A DNA stretch of 64,000 nucleotides from assembly GCA_950022655.1 (NCBI GenBank), contig OX465587.1, positions 33,297,716 through 33,361,715 on the forward strand. The letters are read 5' to 3'. Below the pieces are notes generated by a model. The model saw only the letters and a program-made list of their open reading frames with translations, made no database searches and was not told where the DNA came from. This DNA is from Alentia gelatinosa. Lineage: Eukaryota > Annelida > Polychaeta > Phyllodocida > Polynoidae. A program made the position numbers and the translations under genes. Positions 32,489-42,812 of this stretch are shown in pieces (the stretch's first letter is position 1; the number at the start of each line of letters is the position of its first letter).

Positions 32489-33304
32489 ATAATGCAAAAA
32501 TAATCTGATTGGTCGAGAGGTCGACAACACAAATCTGGGTGGAAAAATTGCAAATGGCGGATCCCTTCACTTTGCGTGTTCCGATGTGTGTCACACGCCC
32601 AACACAACGAGTTATCACATGTATTGACCAAATATCCAGGTGTATAACATGTAGCATGCATGCAATACAGTGTAAATAGTTTAAATATGCGTATTCGCTC
32701 GATATCAACACTCATCGAGCGGGCGTCAACAAAGGCGACCGTATTCGTGCCACGTTATTATCGGGGTTTCCCTAAGCTCTGGGAAATCCCGATGATGACG
32801 TCATCGGCGGCCTCACTCTCAAGTCGGCAAGGCGAGTGATGTTATCGTTCAATATCGCATATGTACGCCATTTAAACGGAATCCAGGTGAATGCTCCAGG
32901 TTAGTTGCCTCGATATTTGCTCAATACGCAAAATAACTCGTTCCGCTGCGCGTGTCAGACACTTTTAGACACTACGCACCAAGGCACCATGGTAACTGGA
33001 AAACGTTAACTTCACTCTCCGAAGCCGATATTCCGTTCCGTTTAATCATATAAACGAACAGTAGTGATACGATTGGTGATGTAAAAAGTGAATCTGGGTA
33101 ACTTCACATTCTCCAAGCGGAGTTCAGGTCATTTCACACTATCGATTCGAACCAAAAATCTGTTCAGAGAGCAAACTTAACTCGCGCAGGCGCAATTAAC
33201 TTCCGATTAAGTATGGTGATGTACTTGCCGTGCTGATGGACAGTGAGAGTGTCAACAGAGTCTATTTCGGAGGATTATAACCAAAATAAGGTATATAATA
33301 CTAA
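32489..33304 (+). other. Intron stretch with one stem-loop
   Basis: ATCGGGGTTTCCC and GGGAAATCCCGAT form a 13-bp stem near 32760-32794, followed at once by TGATGACGTCATCG, a perfect palindrome containing the CRE octamer. No exon. The CRE-like site alone is weak evidence for regulation. Confidence 0.45.
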
Positions 33305-33414
33305 AAAAACACAGTGATGACGCCAATACGATGATACTTATTCTCGGTGAAGGCCAGATTTCTGGCCTTCACCTCGAATAAGTATCATCGTATTGGCGTC
33401 ATAACTATGTTTTT
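33305..33414. other. Long near-perfect hairpin
   Basis: The arms of 40 nt from 33319 (GACGCCAATACGATGATACT...) and ending at 33400 (...TATTGGCGTC) pair with two adjacent mismatches around a TT loop. Weaker pairing extends it by about 14 nt per side. It may be a palindromic micro-element or a transcribed hairpin. Confidence 0.85.
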
Positions 33415-33536
33415 ATATATTACTACACATCAACTTCTCGGAGCATACGGCCGCTTGTATCTCAACCCAGTCAATATTGTGTATTAATCATCTAATAGAA
33501 AATGTCTATAGTAAACCCATAAGAACTCTCATGAAC

Positions 33537-33680
33537 ATACCCGACGCATACAGAAATTTTACAGTGTGCTCCTAGCTGCAAAAACCGGCGCTTATACATA
33601 AGAACTAGTGCATATGAAAAAAAATAGTGCATATCTAGAATATACCAATCGGAAAAAGGTGGATCATAAATACAATATAG
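33537..33680. repeat. Direct repeat, second copy
   Basis: It matches 32068-32230 (CCCGACGCATACAGA, GTGCTCCTAGCTGCAAAAAC, GGTGGATCATAAATACA). Confidence 0.6.
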
Positions 33681-34485
33681 ACTGTTTCAAATAATTACTC
33701 AATATTACCATGATTTGGATCTGCTTTGTCGTATTCTCCATGTACTTGACGCGTTGTAATACTCCAAGCGATAGCGAGGAATATTGCGTTTTATTGAGTA
33801 CTCATCTTTACATCAGTTTATTATGTCCATGGGAACAAAGGTTTGAATGTAAATTTGATTGTTTCAGCCCCAAATCCACCCTCAACCTATATCTTACCCA
33901 CACTGAAATCTCAACGTAAAGATCACCTTTTTGCATATTTACGTCGTCCATTTTGTAATAAAAATTAAGAAATATCATAAACAATTGATAATTATAAGAT
34001 ACCTATATAGAAAGAGGTGATGTCCGACTATGCCATGAAGCATGATAATAGTTGACAGAAACCCTTATAAAAATAGGTTGGATTAGCTACTTAGCCCATA
34101 TATACATTCTCCATTTTCTCACCTGAAAATCAGAGAAATTGAACAATTCATTTTGCCTCATATTGGGAAATACCTGAATTGGAAATATGTGGTATAATGA
34201 GGGCAATATAAATTGAAATGAATATCATTTCACCTATTCTAAATGATATGGCGACATAAAGATAAAATTAAGGTGTGTTATGAGATAACTAAATGAAATA
34301 TCTTGTAGCAAGTTCTTCCTGATATGGCAAGATATGTACCCCTTAAGATAATGCTCAAAAAAGTGTATTTGAGAAAATGGTGTCGAAAGCAGGGGCTCCT
34401 CCCGTTTTGTGAGAACAAACCATACACATATATATACACCAATTATAATTGTTAATTAGTTATATTTAATCTTGACTTATTTCAG
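33681..34485 (+). other. End of intron D14-D15
   Basis: AT-rich with no recognised element. The tract before the D15 acceptor is TTAATCTTGACTTATTTCAG. Confidence 0.5.
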
Positions 34486-34740
34486 TTTGCCGTGATCCAT
34501 TCACACCATCCGTCAATAGGTTTGCATTTGGAGGGGCTCTCAAATCACAAGCTACAAACGTTGATGCATGCACCTCTGCTTGTCTCTATTCCTCAACGAC
34601 ATGCTATGGTTATGACTTTAACAGCCAGAATCAGTGTTTCCTACACACCAAACTCTCCGATTTTAACAACCTGCAGACTGGAAATGGAGTTTCAAGCTAC
34701 AGGCGAAACTTCCAATGTAACCCTAGTCCTACAGGACAAG
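34486..34740 (+). CDS. Exon D15, PAN-like module, group E
   Basis: First exon of the second compact cluster and first of the 255-nt class. It begins xCRDPFTPSVNRFAFGGALKSQ and has CLYSSTTCYGYDFNSQNQCFLHTK, ending FQCNPSPTGQG. It mixes E features (NRFAFGG, FLHTKLSD) with F features (LYSSTTC, NSQNQ). The acceptor is TTATTTCAG with junction codon xTT, as in D14 and unlike the rest of E. The donor GTATGTAG puts a stop two codons into the intron. Confidence 0.8.
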
Positions 34741-34812
34741 GTATGTAGGCAAATCTGGTGCCACATTTATATGGATTGGTATCTAAAATTTGCTACATCT
34801 TTTGATTTACTA

Positions 34813-35942
34813 TATATATATGGTCAATTCTCCCAGATCGTGATCGATGCCCACGTACGGTGACCAAAAATTCAAACTTGTTAGATCTCTGTAAAAATGT
34901 GGAAATATATAGTAGAAGACAATACCTTTCAGGGGTAAAAGTTGGGAACACTAATCTTTATTGGAAATTATTTTTTAGCTGAATGAATTTAACATTATAA
35001 TCCTTATGTCACCGTACGTGGTCATGTGGGTTTAACAAGGCCTTAGGGGAAATATTGATTGTTATTTATCAGCAGAATCAGATTTTCATTATCAGAAAAT
35101 GAAATTCTAATCATATTGAGTAAATTAGTGTTGATTAATACTATTCAGAATACAGTGCCCATGTACGGTGACCAGCCCATGTACGGTGACATACCTAAAA
35201 ATACATGTATATTTCTTGGCATTAACATGCCTGAAGTATTTGTAAATTGCAGGTGTTAATGGTTCCATAATACTCTATTTATATATAAAATGTTGTTCAC
35301 TAATATTGTAAATCTTCTTCCTTACATAAGCAAAACCTAATAATTTCTGCCCATGTACGGTGACCAAATAAAGTTCACCACCCATGTTCATTCAGATGTA
35401 GTATATTTGATAGAAGAATTAATTTACACACTTCTAATGCTATAAAACCTTTTCACATGCCTCCTTCATTTGGAGGATGAAAAAGTACCCAAAAGAGTAC
35501 TTTTCTATTATTTTTTTACCTTTTAATGTTGCTTGCCCATGTACGGTGACATACCCTTCACCACTGATTTTTCACACCTAGACTACAAATAAATCTGCCA
35601 ATTTGAACATTTATCATGTTTTATAAGCTCTGCAACACATTTGTGTGTATGACATATTCAGAACAGATAAATATTCATAGTTAAATACAAATAAGAGGTC
35701 TTCAAAATCTTGTTATACAGGTTTAATCTATGAATTTTGAGCTAAAAATGCTTATTTTAGGGTTTTATCAATTTTCATTAAAGATATAGGTACATGAAAG
35801 TGGGGTTCCCCTGACAGATATTTTATTTCTACATACTCTAATATCGTTTCTGATATTATAAAACAATGTTTATATATGAAAACGACCATTTGAATTATTG
35901 GTCACCGTACGTGGGCCATCGATCACGATCTGGGAGAATTGA

Positions 35943-35951
<9 letters not shown>
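34813..35951. mobile_element. Foldback element with iterated GTACGGTGAC motif
   Basis: Terminal inverted repeats of about 53 bp (34813-34865 and 35899-35951; TATATATGGTCAATTCTCC... inverted) differ by a single inserted base. The tips lie in TATATA tracts, so the insertion target was probably a TA repeat. CCCA[TC]GTACGGTGAC occurs at 34849, 35157, 35175, 35349 and 35535, and inverted at 35009 and 35900. No protein is encoded. The motif spacing (about 140-370 nt, one pair adjacent) suggests binding sites rather than a satellite. Confidence 0.85.

Positions 35952-35996
<45 letters not shown>
35944..35996. repeat. (TA)n microsatellite
   Basis: About 26 TA units at the right end of the foldback element; its left end also abuts a short TA run. 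Confidence 0.95.
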
Positions 35997-35998
<2 letters not shown>

Positions 35999-36267
35999 GA
36001 AGGCTATGGCATTCAACTAGTATGAGAGACTCATATTTTAATCAAGACATACCTTGCCAATTTATAAATTGACTATTTAGGTATATTTAGAATTGTGATG
36101 ATCATAGTATGACATAAGAAATGACATAAGAAAATCTTATATATTATTCTAGGAGTGAAATTACTGTCATCACTCACCATGACCTTTCCACATAGCTTCA
36201 TTCGAACATGAATGAAGTATTAGAAGTTAGGATGTGAATGAGCCTTTTGAATACTTTTATATTACAG

Positions 36268-36522
36268 GATGTCGTGATACTTTTGCATCAAAGTCAAACA
36301 CATTATCAAGAGGTGGGATTGAAAACACTGGTGCAAAAACTGTTGCTGCATGTACCAATGCTTGCCTATATTCGTCAACGACATGCTATGGGTTTGACTT
36401 CAACAGCCAGAATCAATGTTACCTCCACAACAGTCAAAGCACTCTCAACAATATTCAGAGTTCCCAAGGAGTAACACATTATACACGAAACTTCCAATGT
36501 AATGCTGGTACTACTCAACCAG
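36268..36522 (+). CDS. Exon D16, PAN-like module, group F
   Basis: The 255-nt exon begins GCRDTFASKSNTLSRGGIENTGAK and has CTNACLYSSTTCYGFDFNSQNQCYLHNS, ending FQCNAGTTQPG. Group F replaces the NRFAFGG turn with NTLSRGG and has a Gln/Ser-rich loop (SQSTLNNIQSSQGVTHY). The acceptor is TTATATTACAG and the donor GTAAGT, the strongest donor type in the array. Only one residue differs from D22 (SSQ versus NSQ). Confidence 0.85.
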
Positions 36523-37142
36523 GTAAGTAAATTAGTTTCATCCTCTTTCTCTTTCCATTTTTTATTGCAGGTGCAATGACGATTCTGTCTGAGAGGTTCT
36601 ATACAGGCCATTTCATATGGATATTTTCATGACACTCACATATCTACAGTACAAGGAATCTAAAGGGGAACCCTCCATTCCAAGCATAAGTTTCCCCTTA
36701 AGTGGGGTGTTGGCCCCCTTGCAGGAGGTTCATTTAACCAGGACATTTACTGTACTTTCAGAGGTTGTGACAGCTACAATTGTCTGTGATTATTTCCTGT
36801 CCATCACCAACCTTTCTGGCATCAGAGTAACTGGACTATTCTGATATAAATTGAGTCATATTATGGCACTCACAGTGCACTTCCCAAGTTTGTTCACATT
36901 TTGACCAAACAGGGTACCAGGATACACCTTCTTCTAGGAAAGATGATTGGCTACTAGTCTTACCAGTAAAACTGTAGCCATGAGGAATCTGCTAGGATAC
37001 TGCAATGTACAGATCAAACCTGCATAAATCATAAGCAGAACTTTCAATAGCACATCCTTCTGCTTTCAAGATTTGTATTCCCTGTAAACTGGTATTTTCA
37101 TGAATTATTTCATCAATATTGTCTCATTTTTTCCTATTTTAG
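36523..37142 (+). other. Intron D16-D17
   Basis: 620 nt, exactly as long as intron D22-D23, to which it is nearly identical. The middle (GTGACAGCTACAATTGTCTGTG) is also recognisable in the D27-D28 intron, so all three F-to-E introns share ancestry. Confidence 0.75.
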
Positions 37143-37397
37143 GGTGCCGCGATCCATTTACACAATCTGTCAATAGGTTTGCATTTGGAGGGCTTCTCAA
37201 CTCACAAGCTACAACGGTTCTAGCATGTACATCTACCTGCCTCAATTCTGCAAAAACATGCTATGGTTATGACTTTAACAACCAGAATCAGTGTTTCCTA
37301 CACACCACACTTGCTGATCTTAACAACCTGCGGACTGGAACTGGGGTTTCCAACTACAAGCGAACCTTCCTATGTAACCCCAGTCCTACTGGATCAG
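37143..37397 (+). CDS. Exon D17, PAN-like module, group E
   Basis: The 255-nt exon begins GCRDPFTQSVNRFAFGGLLNSQ and has CTSTCLNSAKTCYGYDFNNQNQCFLHTT, ending FLCNPSPTGSG. It differs from D23 in about six residues, more than the other pairs of the block. It is the only E exon with FLC rather than FQC before the last Cys. The acceptor is CCTATTTTAG and the donor GTATGC. Confidence 0.85.
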
Positions 37398-37621
37398 GTA
37401 TGCAGGGAAATTTGGAGCAATATAAAAGGATTCAATTGCTATATGATTAAATTCAATATTTTTATAATAGTACTATATTACTGATCAATTTATAGATATA
37501 GATGAATACATTGATAAATAATTCAAAAGAATGACAACTTTCAATACTCTCAGTTGACATCACCTCTCCATTGTTGTTCTCAAAGTTTTATGATAAATGT
37601 CATATTTTATATTTTTTTCAG

Positions 37622-37876
37622 GATGCCAGGATACGTTTGCAGCATCTGTTAACAGATTTGCATTTGGAGGGATACGAGATCAACAAGCTACAACCATTGC
37701 TGCTTGTACCTCTGCCTGCTTGAATTCCAAAGAAACATGCTATGGATATGACTTCAACAACCAGAACCAGTGTTTCATTCATGTCACTCTCAACAATATT
37801 AACAATCTTCAAACTGGCAATGGTGTCACAAACTACAAACGAAATTTCCAATGTAATGCCGGCACTACCCAACCAG
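37622..37876 (+). CDS. Exon D18, PAN-like module, group G
   Basis: The 255-nt exon begins GCQDTFAASVNRFAFGGIRDQQ and has CLNSKETCYGYDFNNQNQCFIHVT, ending FQCNAGTTQPG. Group G is marked by IRDQQATT, FIH for FLH and NNINNLQTGNG. It differs from D24 in two residues. The acceptor is TTTTTTTCAG and the donor GTATGT. Confidence 0.85.
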
Positions 37877-39138
37877 GTATGTACAGAAATGTGTAGTAAT
37901 ATATATAATATATCTCAATTCCATTATATGAATAATCTTTTTCCTCCTAGATGTTCTTGTGTTAACTATTATTATTTACCTTTCCCATTTATGATGTTCC
38001 ATACAAGCCTCATCATTACTTTTTCAATGTTGAATTGCAGTATATTGATATGAATTATTTAGAGGCCATCAATATTTTTCAAGTTTTTATAGGTCAGTTA
38101 CAGATACTGTAATATATGGGCGTAGATTAAGTCTATAGTATCAATGACAGAAAGCATCCCAGATTTGTTCATATTTTGACAAATCAGGATATGCGAATAC
38201 ATTCTTTCCCACCAAAGATCATTCTTTGTCAGTCTTAAAAATAAGCCCAGACCCATAAAATGGCCAGAAAGAAAACAGAATTTTGAACCTATGAAGCAAC
38301 CAGTATGAATAAAAGATTTAGAAAAAAAGTATTCACGAATCTACTTGGATCATGCATTATATTTGGTAAAAGTCACATTCCATTGGCGGATTATTCATCA
38401 GGCATCTGCGGCAGAGAACCTCTGATCAGTATTTTTGGGTATATCAATGCCAAATCGGTGAATGGAAATAGGACATCTAGAGTAATGCTCACAGATCAAT
38501 TGTGCTTAGAGTATGCAATAACGGCGTCAGTAAACAACTGACAGAATCAAAATTGCATCTTTCAAGCCAAAAATAATTTCCCAACGTTAGCCGGGAATGC
38601 CAAGACGAACTAAAAGATTTGCAAATGATTCAAGCTAAAGGTTTTAGGGGGAAATTCAAATCGGTATAGATATGCAAAATGCCGTAGAAACTAGAAGTCC
38701 ACTGCACGGCCATCGATAATTTCATACCAACATGCAGTCAGTGGCAACACTGATAGACTAGTAGAGGAACTCTATTAATCGGTTCCATTTTCATTGGCTA
38801 GTGGAAAATGGCTGTTAGTCTGCATAAATCATTGGTGAATTTGTAAGAATGGCAATTCCTTCAACTTCCATGATTGACATTTCCTCTGAATCGTTGCACA
38901 TCTTTTCAAGATATTTTTTTTAAAGCATTTTTATTAGGGTCTAGTCACACAATACAGACTTCCATGCTCGGCCCTGGCTGTTCTGCCACCTGGTCCAATC
39001 TTGGGTTACAATGGTATTGCTGCAAGTTACTTAAGATACTAAAGTTATGTTGATACAGAGAAATAAAGGATGATACATATCGTGAGTGAAATATTGCAGT
39101 ATAGGTGCATCAACATTATCTCCCCTATTTTATTTCAG
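37877..39138 (+). other. Intron D18-D19
   Basis: 1,262 nt, copied in the D24-D25 intron. It contains ATGCCAAATCGGTGAATGGAAAT, similar to words in the R7 region, and a T-rich stretch near 38920. A 78-codon frame at 38305-38541 is intronic. Confidence 0.6.
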
Positions 39139-39393
39139 GATGCCGCGATCCATTTACACAATCTGTCAATAGGTTTGCATTTGGAGGGCTTCTCAACTCA
39201 CAAGCTACAACGGTTCTAGCATGTACATCTGCCTGCCTCAATTCTGCAAAAACATGCTATGGTTATGACTTTAACAACCAGAATCAGTGTTTCCTACACA
39301 CCACACTCGCCGATCTTAACAACCTGCGGACTGGAACTGGGGTTTCCAACTACAAGCGAACCTTCCAATGTAACCCCAGTCCTACAGGACAAG
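39139..39393 (+). CDS. Exon D19, PAN-like module, group E
   Basis: The 255-nt exon begins GCRDPFTQSVNRFAFGGLLNSQ and ends FQCNPSPTGQG. Its first about 210 nt are almost identical to D17 and D25, but its linker (NPSPTGQG) is of the D15/D26 type. The acceptor is TTTATTTCAG and the donor GTATGTAG (stop two codons into the intron). All six Cys are present. Confidence 0.85.
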
Positions 39394-39496
39394 GTATGTA
39401 GGGAAATCTGGTGCCACATATATGGATCAATATTTAAGATTTGCTACACGTTTTGGTTTACTATGCTTTTAATAATGTTCTATACTGATCAGTTTG

Positions 39497-39506
39497 TATA
39501 TATATA

Positions 39507-39540
<34 letters not shown>
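39497..39540. repeat. TA-rich microsatellite
   Basis: Imperfect (TA)n in the D19-D20 intron; the frame reading IYIYIYI across it is an artefact. Confidence 0.9.
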
Positions 39541-39543
<3 letters not shown>

Positions 39544-39662
39544 GTAGAGACAACATTATGAATTGACAAAAAGGATGTTAAATATTCTAAATTGACAATT
39601 GCTCTAAGATCTTGTACTCAAAGTATTGCCATCAAATGTCATTTCATCTACATATATTTCAG

Positions 39663-39898
39663 GATCCCGAGATACCTTTGCACAATCTGTCAACAGATTT
39701 GTATTTGGTGGGGCGCTTAACTCACAAGCTACAACAATTCCTGTGTGTAAATCTGCCTGTCTCAATTCTGCAGTGACATGCAACCAGAATCAGTGTTTCC
39801 TACACACCAAACTTTCCGATCTTAACAAACTACAGACTGGAAATGGAGTTTCAACTATAAGCGAAACTTCAAATGTAACCAAGGTTCTACTCAACCAG
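39663..39898 (+). pseudogene. Exon D20, damaged group E exon
   Basis: It starts GSRDTFAQSVNRFVFGG, so the first Cys is Ser (TCC). Eighteen nucleotides are missing right after TGACATGC, deleting the YGFDFN part and bringing the fourth and fifth Cys to x4. One A is missing in the TCAACTATAAGCG stretch, which shifts the frame before the last Cys. Length is 236 nt, not a multiple of 3. Splice sites look normal (ATATATTTCAG and GTAGGT), so inclusion would break the reading frame. The DIRS-like element begins 8 nt behind its end. Confidence 0.85.
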
Positions 39899-40008
39899 GT
39901 AGGTTAGGACGAGTATATGAGCATAAGCCAGCGAGGGCGCGGCAGGAAAACCGGGTTACGCAGCTGGCGCCACCTCTTGGCGCGACCGCGAACTGACATC
40001 TATGATAT

Positions 40009-41051
40009 GTGCCTCTGATGTCACGCCGCATGCGCGCCGCTGGACTTGAAAGGAGCTTTGATCTTTTCATATTTGTGGGAGAATTGTGGCTCTTATTTGG
40101 TTCTCTCACCAAAAGGCGCGCCCGGGATGGCTCCACGACGCACAAGATTGCTTCAAAGTCTCCCGCGAAGGCTTCGCTGGAGAAGAGAGTGGAGAAAAAA
40201 TCTGAGAATTTTGAGCAGACAGATCCGAGATCAAAGAAAAAACTCGTGCAGGAGAACGAATCTTCGAGATGTTACAGGACGAGACGACTCCTCCACAAGG
40301 AGTTTTTACGCCTACAAGGCCTGCAGGGCGCCGCACCCCTTCGACGCCTGTATCAAGCCTCGCTGCGTATCTCTGCACATCAGGCCCTAACGCACAGGCC
40401 TACGGAGCCTACGATGGGGCGGCCTACAGAGACAATCGGATTACCTCCCAGGTCGACGCGATTTTGAACTCATCAACTCACGTGTTGAGTTCCCAAGGTA
40501 AGAGTCAACCCCACCAGTATGTTTTGAGGGGTCCGAAAAAGGAATCGGCTCCCTCTCTGTGCAGGAGTATCTGTGGGGACTCCTTAGGATGGTGGACGCC
40601 CACCCAGCAGGGGCTCCAATCTGCCAAAAGTTGGTACTCCATTTCCGAGAAGTCTTAGAAGATGCTGTAGACTACCCCTGGGAAGGGGTTCGGCACTGGT
40701 CGGAGGAGACCTTTTCTCGTATCTCTAAGAGGAGAATACGGGGGGGGGGGGGCAAACTAGGGGGCTTGGGCAAACGTGGGGTGGAGGCAATGAGACTTCC
40801 CCCCACCACAACTCGTATCAACACAGGAAATGTGATACCAAACCCAGGTTGACGACGCAGTTCCCTCCATGTCCAAGATACAATGGAGCATCGGGGTGTC
40901 ACCTCCCCCTCCCCAACACCTTCTGGATGGAGCCACGGTCACGCACTCCTGTGCTTACTGTTATAATGTTCTTGGTTTGGCTCACCCTCACTCGGACGCA
41001 GAGTGCAGAATCAGGAGCCGTCACGAGGCAACGGGCCCCCAACCTGCGTAA
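40009..41051 (+). pseudogene. gag-like region of the DIRS-like element
   Basis: It is spread over overlapping frames (40009-40467, 40269-40658, 40559-40852, 40869-41051). One piece carries YPWEGVRHWSEETFSRI, like the conserved Trp-containing segment of DIRS/Ngaro gag proteins. A zinc-knuckle-like C-x2-C-x7-H-x6-C lies at 40950-41006. The frame changes exclude a working protein. Confidence 0.6.
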
Positions 41052-41110
41052 GTCAGGCCAGTATGCCATCAGGCCACTGCTCAGGCCTATCGGGATAACC
41101 AGCAGCCCTT

Positions 41111-42495
41111 TTGGCAGTAGGTGAGGCGGTTCCCCCCCCTTGCCCCCTTCATCTTTCCCCCCCCCCCCCCCCCGGATGGGGCGCTTTCTCCACACTGGCA
41201 TCGGCAGTTGCCACGCTTGAGAGACCCAAGACCAAGAGACTGGTCTCTAAACCTGCTGTTATTGTTGTTGATACTCCCATTGCTGTTGATCATGTTTGTG
41301 ATACTTTATCTTGTGACTGTGGGTATGGTATCGAGGAAGCCACTGCCGCTAAGCACAGCTTCCCCGACTCTCCGCTAGATGGCGCCACGAGCGTTAGAGT
41401 AGTTCCTCCCGCTACCACTGATTTATCGTGGCAAGTATTTTCTGTATCTCGCCCTGCTTGTTCTGAAGCCTTTGCTTCCGTGAACCCCACTTTAGCGAAA
41501 TTGTACAAAGCCGTTGTAGCTTCAGGGAAGCCCAACTTTTTAGGGGCACGCCTCCCCGTCCAGTCTGGCCTAATAATAATGGCCTGGAGGCATTTATTAT
41601 CAGGGTATTATGACGAACGCTTATGCAATCTTTTGGAGTACGGGTGGCTGATTGGATTCACCGTGGCTACCCCCCCACTCTCGGACAGGGCAGCAACTAC
41701 ACGCTTCCCTCCATCAATGACCTGGTGGAGTTGGCCCGTCGGTCGGGACCCCACGCTCATGTCTGGAAAGCGGACCTCAGCCACGCCTATAGACAGCTGC
41801 ATATAGACCCGGCAGACATGCCTTTCTTATGCTTCAGGACCAGCAAAGGGGTCTATGTCGAGAACTCTTCCCCCCTTTGGCTACCGTACCTGGTCGGTAG
41901 CCTGCCATAGGACAACGGCGGCCGTCGTCTACATCCTCAAGCTTAGAGGTTATTCAGTCCTCGCGTACCTCGAGGACTTCACCGGGGTAGCGGCCTCCGA
42001 GGCAGCAGCCTATGCGGGTTTCTACGAGCTTCTATGACTCGGGAACAAACTTGGCCTTGATTTCCCGAAGGAAAAGTCGGCCCCCCCCTCCCACGAAATG
42101 GAGTGGCTCGGTTTCAAGATCGACACACGCAAGATGTTGCTGAGTATCCCTGAGGAAAAACTATGCAAAACTCTCACAGAGGCGAGTGCGTGAACCAGCA
42201 AGAAATATGCGACAAGGACACAGATACAGTCCCTCGCGGGGAAGCTCATTCATCCTTCCCACTGCGTCAACCACGCAAGAAAATTTACGGTTCATATCTT
42301 GGCCGCTTTGCGTGCTTCGGTGAAAGCAAAAGTCATCAGAGTGGGTCCTCGTCTTCTGGCCGACATCGCGTGGTTTGGCCAGTACGCGGCCCGAACCAAC
42401 GGAGTTCACTTCTACAACGACCACGCGGAATCTGACATCATCGCGTGTGAGATCGACTTATCCAGTTTTGTGGCAGCGACAAGGCGCAACAAGGC
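41111..42495 (+). pseudogene. Reverse transcriptase/RNase H remnant of the DIRS-like element
   Basis: NFLGARLPV...AW (from 41531) followed by LLSGYYDERL is the segment that precedes RT in DIRS elements. RT motifs continue in another frame with KADLSHAYRQLHI, then in a third frame with FGYR and YLEDF (41966-41980, the YxDD-type site, here with Glu). A stop follows at about 42035. EWLGFKIDTRKMLLSIPEEK and a downstream HARKF...GQYAA stretch fit the RT/RNase H junction and RNase H. At least two frameshifts and one stop make it inactive. Confidence 0.7.
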
Positions 42496-42518
42496 GCAAC
42501 AGGCTACTAGGTTCATCC

Positions 42519-42812
42519 GTCGACAGATTTGCATTTGGAGGGGCACTTAACTCACAAGCTACAACAAATCCTGTGTGTAAATCTGCCTGTCTCAATTCTG
42601 CAGTGACATGCTTAATTCACAAGCTACAGCAATTCCCACATGTACCTATGCCTGTCTCAATTCTGCAGTGACATGCTATGGTTTTGATTTCAACAACCAG
42701 AATCAGTGTTTCCTACACACCAAACTTTCCAATCTTAACAATCTGCAGACTGGAACTGGAGTTTCAAACTTCAAACGAAACTTCCAATGTAACTCCGGTT
42801 CTACTCAACCAG
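42519..42812 (+). pseudogene. Exon D21, damaged group E exon
   Basis: It begins inside the module (VDRFAFGG); the acceptor and GCRDTF codons were lost at the DIRS junction. A 65-nt segment (CTTAACTCACAAGC... from 42546) is repeated at 42611 (CTTAATTCACAAGC...), which shifts the frame. The 3' part (CYGFDFNNQNQCFLHTKLSN to FQCNSGSTQPG) and the donor (GTACAT) remain. The first segment matches D20, the second resembles D26/D28, so the exon is a recombinant. Not usable without a cryptic acceptor. Confidence 0.85.

Larger units (their letters stand above)
36009..39393 (+). repeat. Segmental duplication, copy 1 (D16-D19)
   Basis: Exons D16, D17 and D18 and their introns recur at offsets of 7,412, 7,412 and 7,411 nt (D22, D23, D24). 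D19 recurs as D25 at 7,702 because of a 289-nt insertion in copy 2. Similarity begins near GGCATTCAACTAGTATG (36009 / 43422), inside the intron ahead of D16. Confidence 0.9.
39907..42518 (+). mobile_element. DIRS-like retrotransposon remnant
   Basis: GC-rich, about 2.6 kb, inserted between D20 and D21. The left edge is set where the intron stops matching the D25-D26 intron (GTAGGTTA shared); the right edge where D21 homology resumes (CGTCGACAGATTTGC). It contains gag-like, reverse transcriptase and RNase H-like pieces in that order. Frames are broken by several shifts and a stop. No tyrosine recombinase or typical DIRS terminal repeats are seen, so the 3' part is missing. Poly-G and poly-C runs near 40740 and 41159 may also contain sequence errors. 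Confidence 0.75.

Noticed and set aside
32780..32810. CRE-like palindrome TGATGACGTCATCG as a promoter element
   Set aside because: It is isolated in a large intron with no transcription start or exon nearby; recorded only as part of the intron description.
33305..33414. Calling the long hairpin a microRNA gene
   Set aside because: The loop is 2 nt and the arms pair almost perfectly over 40 bp, unlike usual pre-miRNAs. No expression evidence can be had from sequence.
37618..37872. Antisense frames of 70-90 codons opposite exons of groups F and G (also at 45029, 52065, 54709, 56082, 57455, 58657 and 59338)
   Set aside because: They mirror the exon codons, repeat with every paralogue and end at exon borders. 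They have no independent signals.
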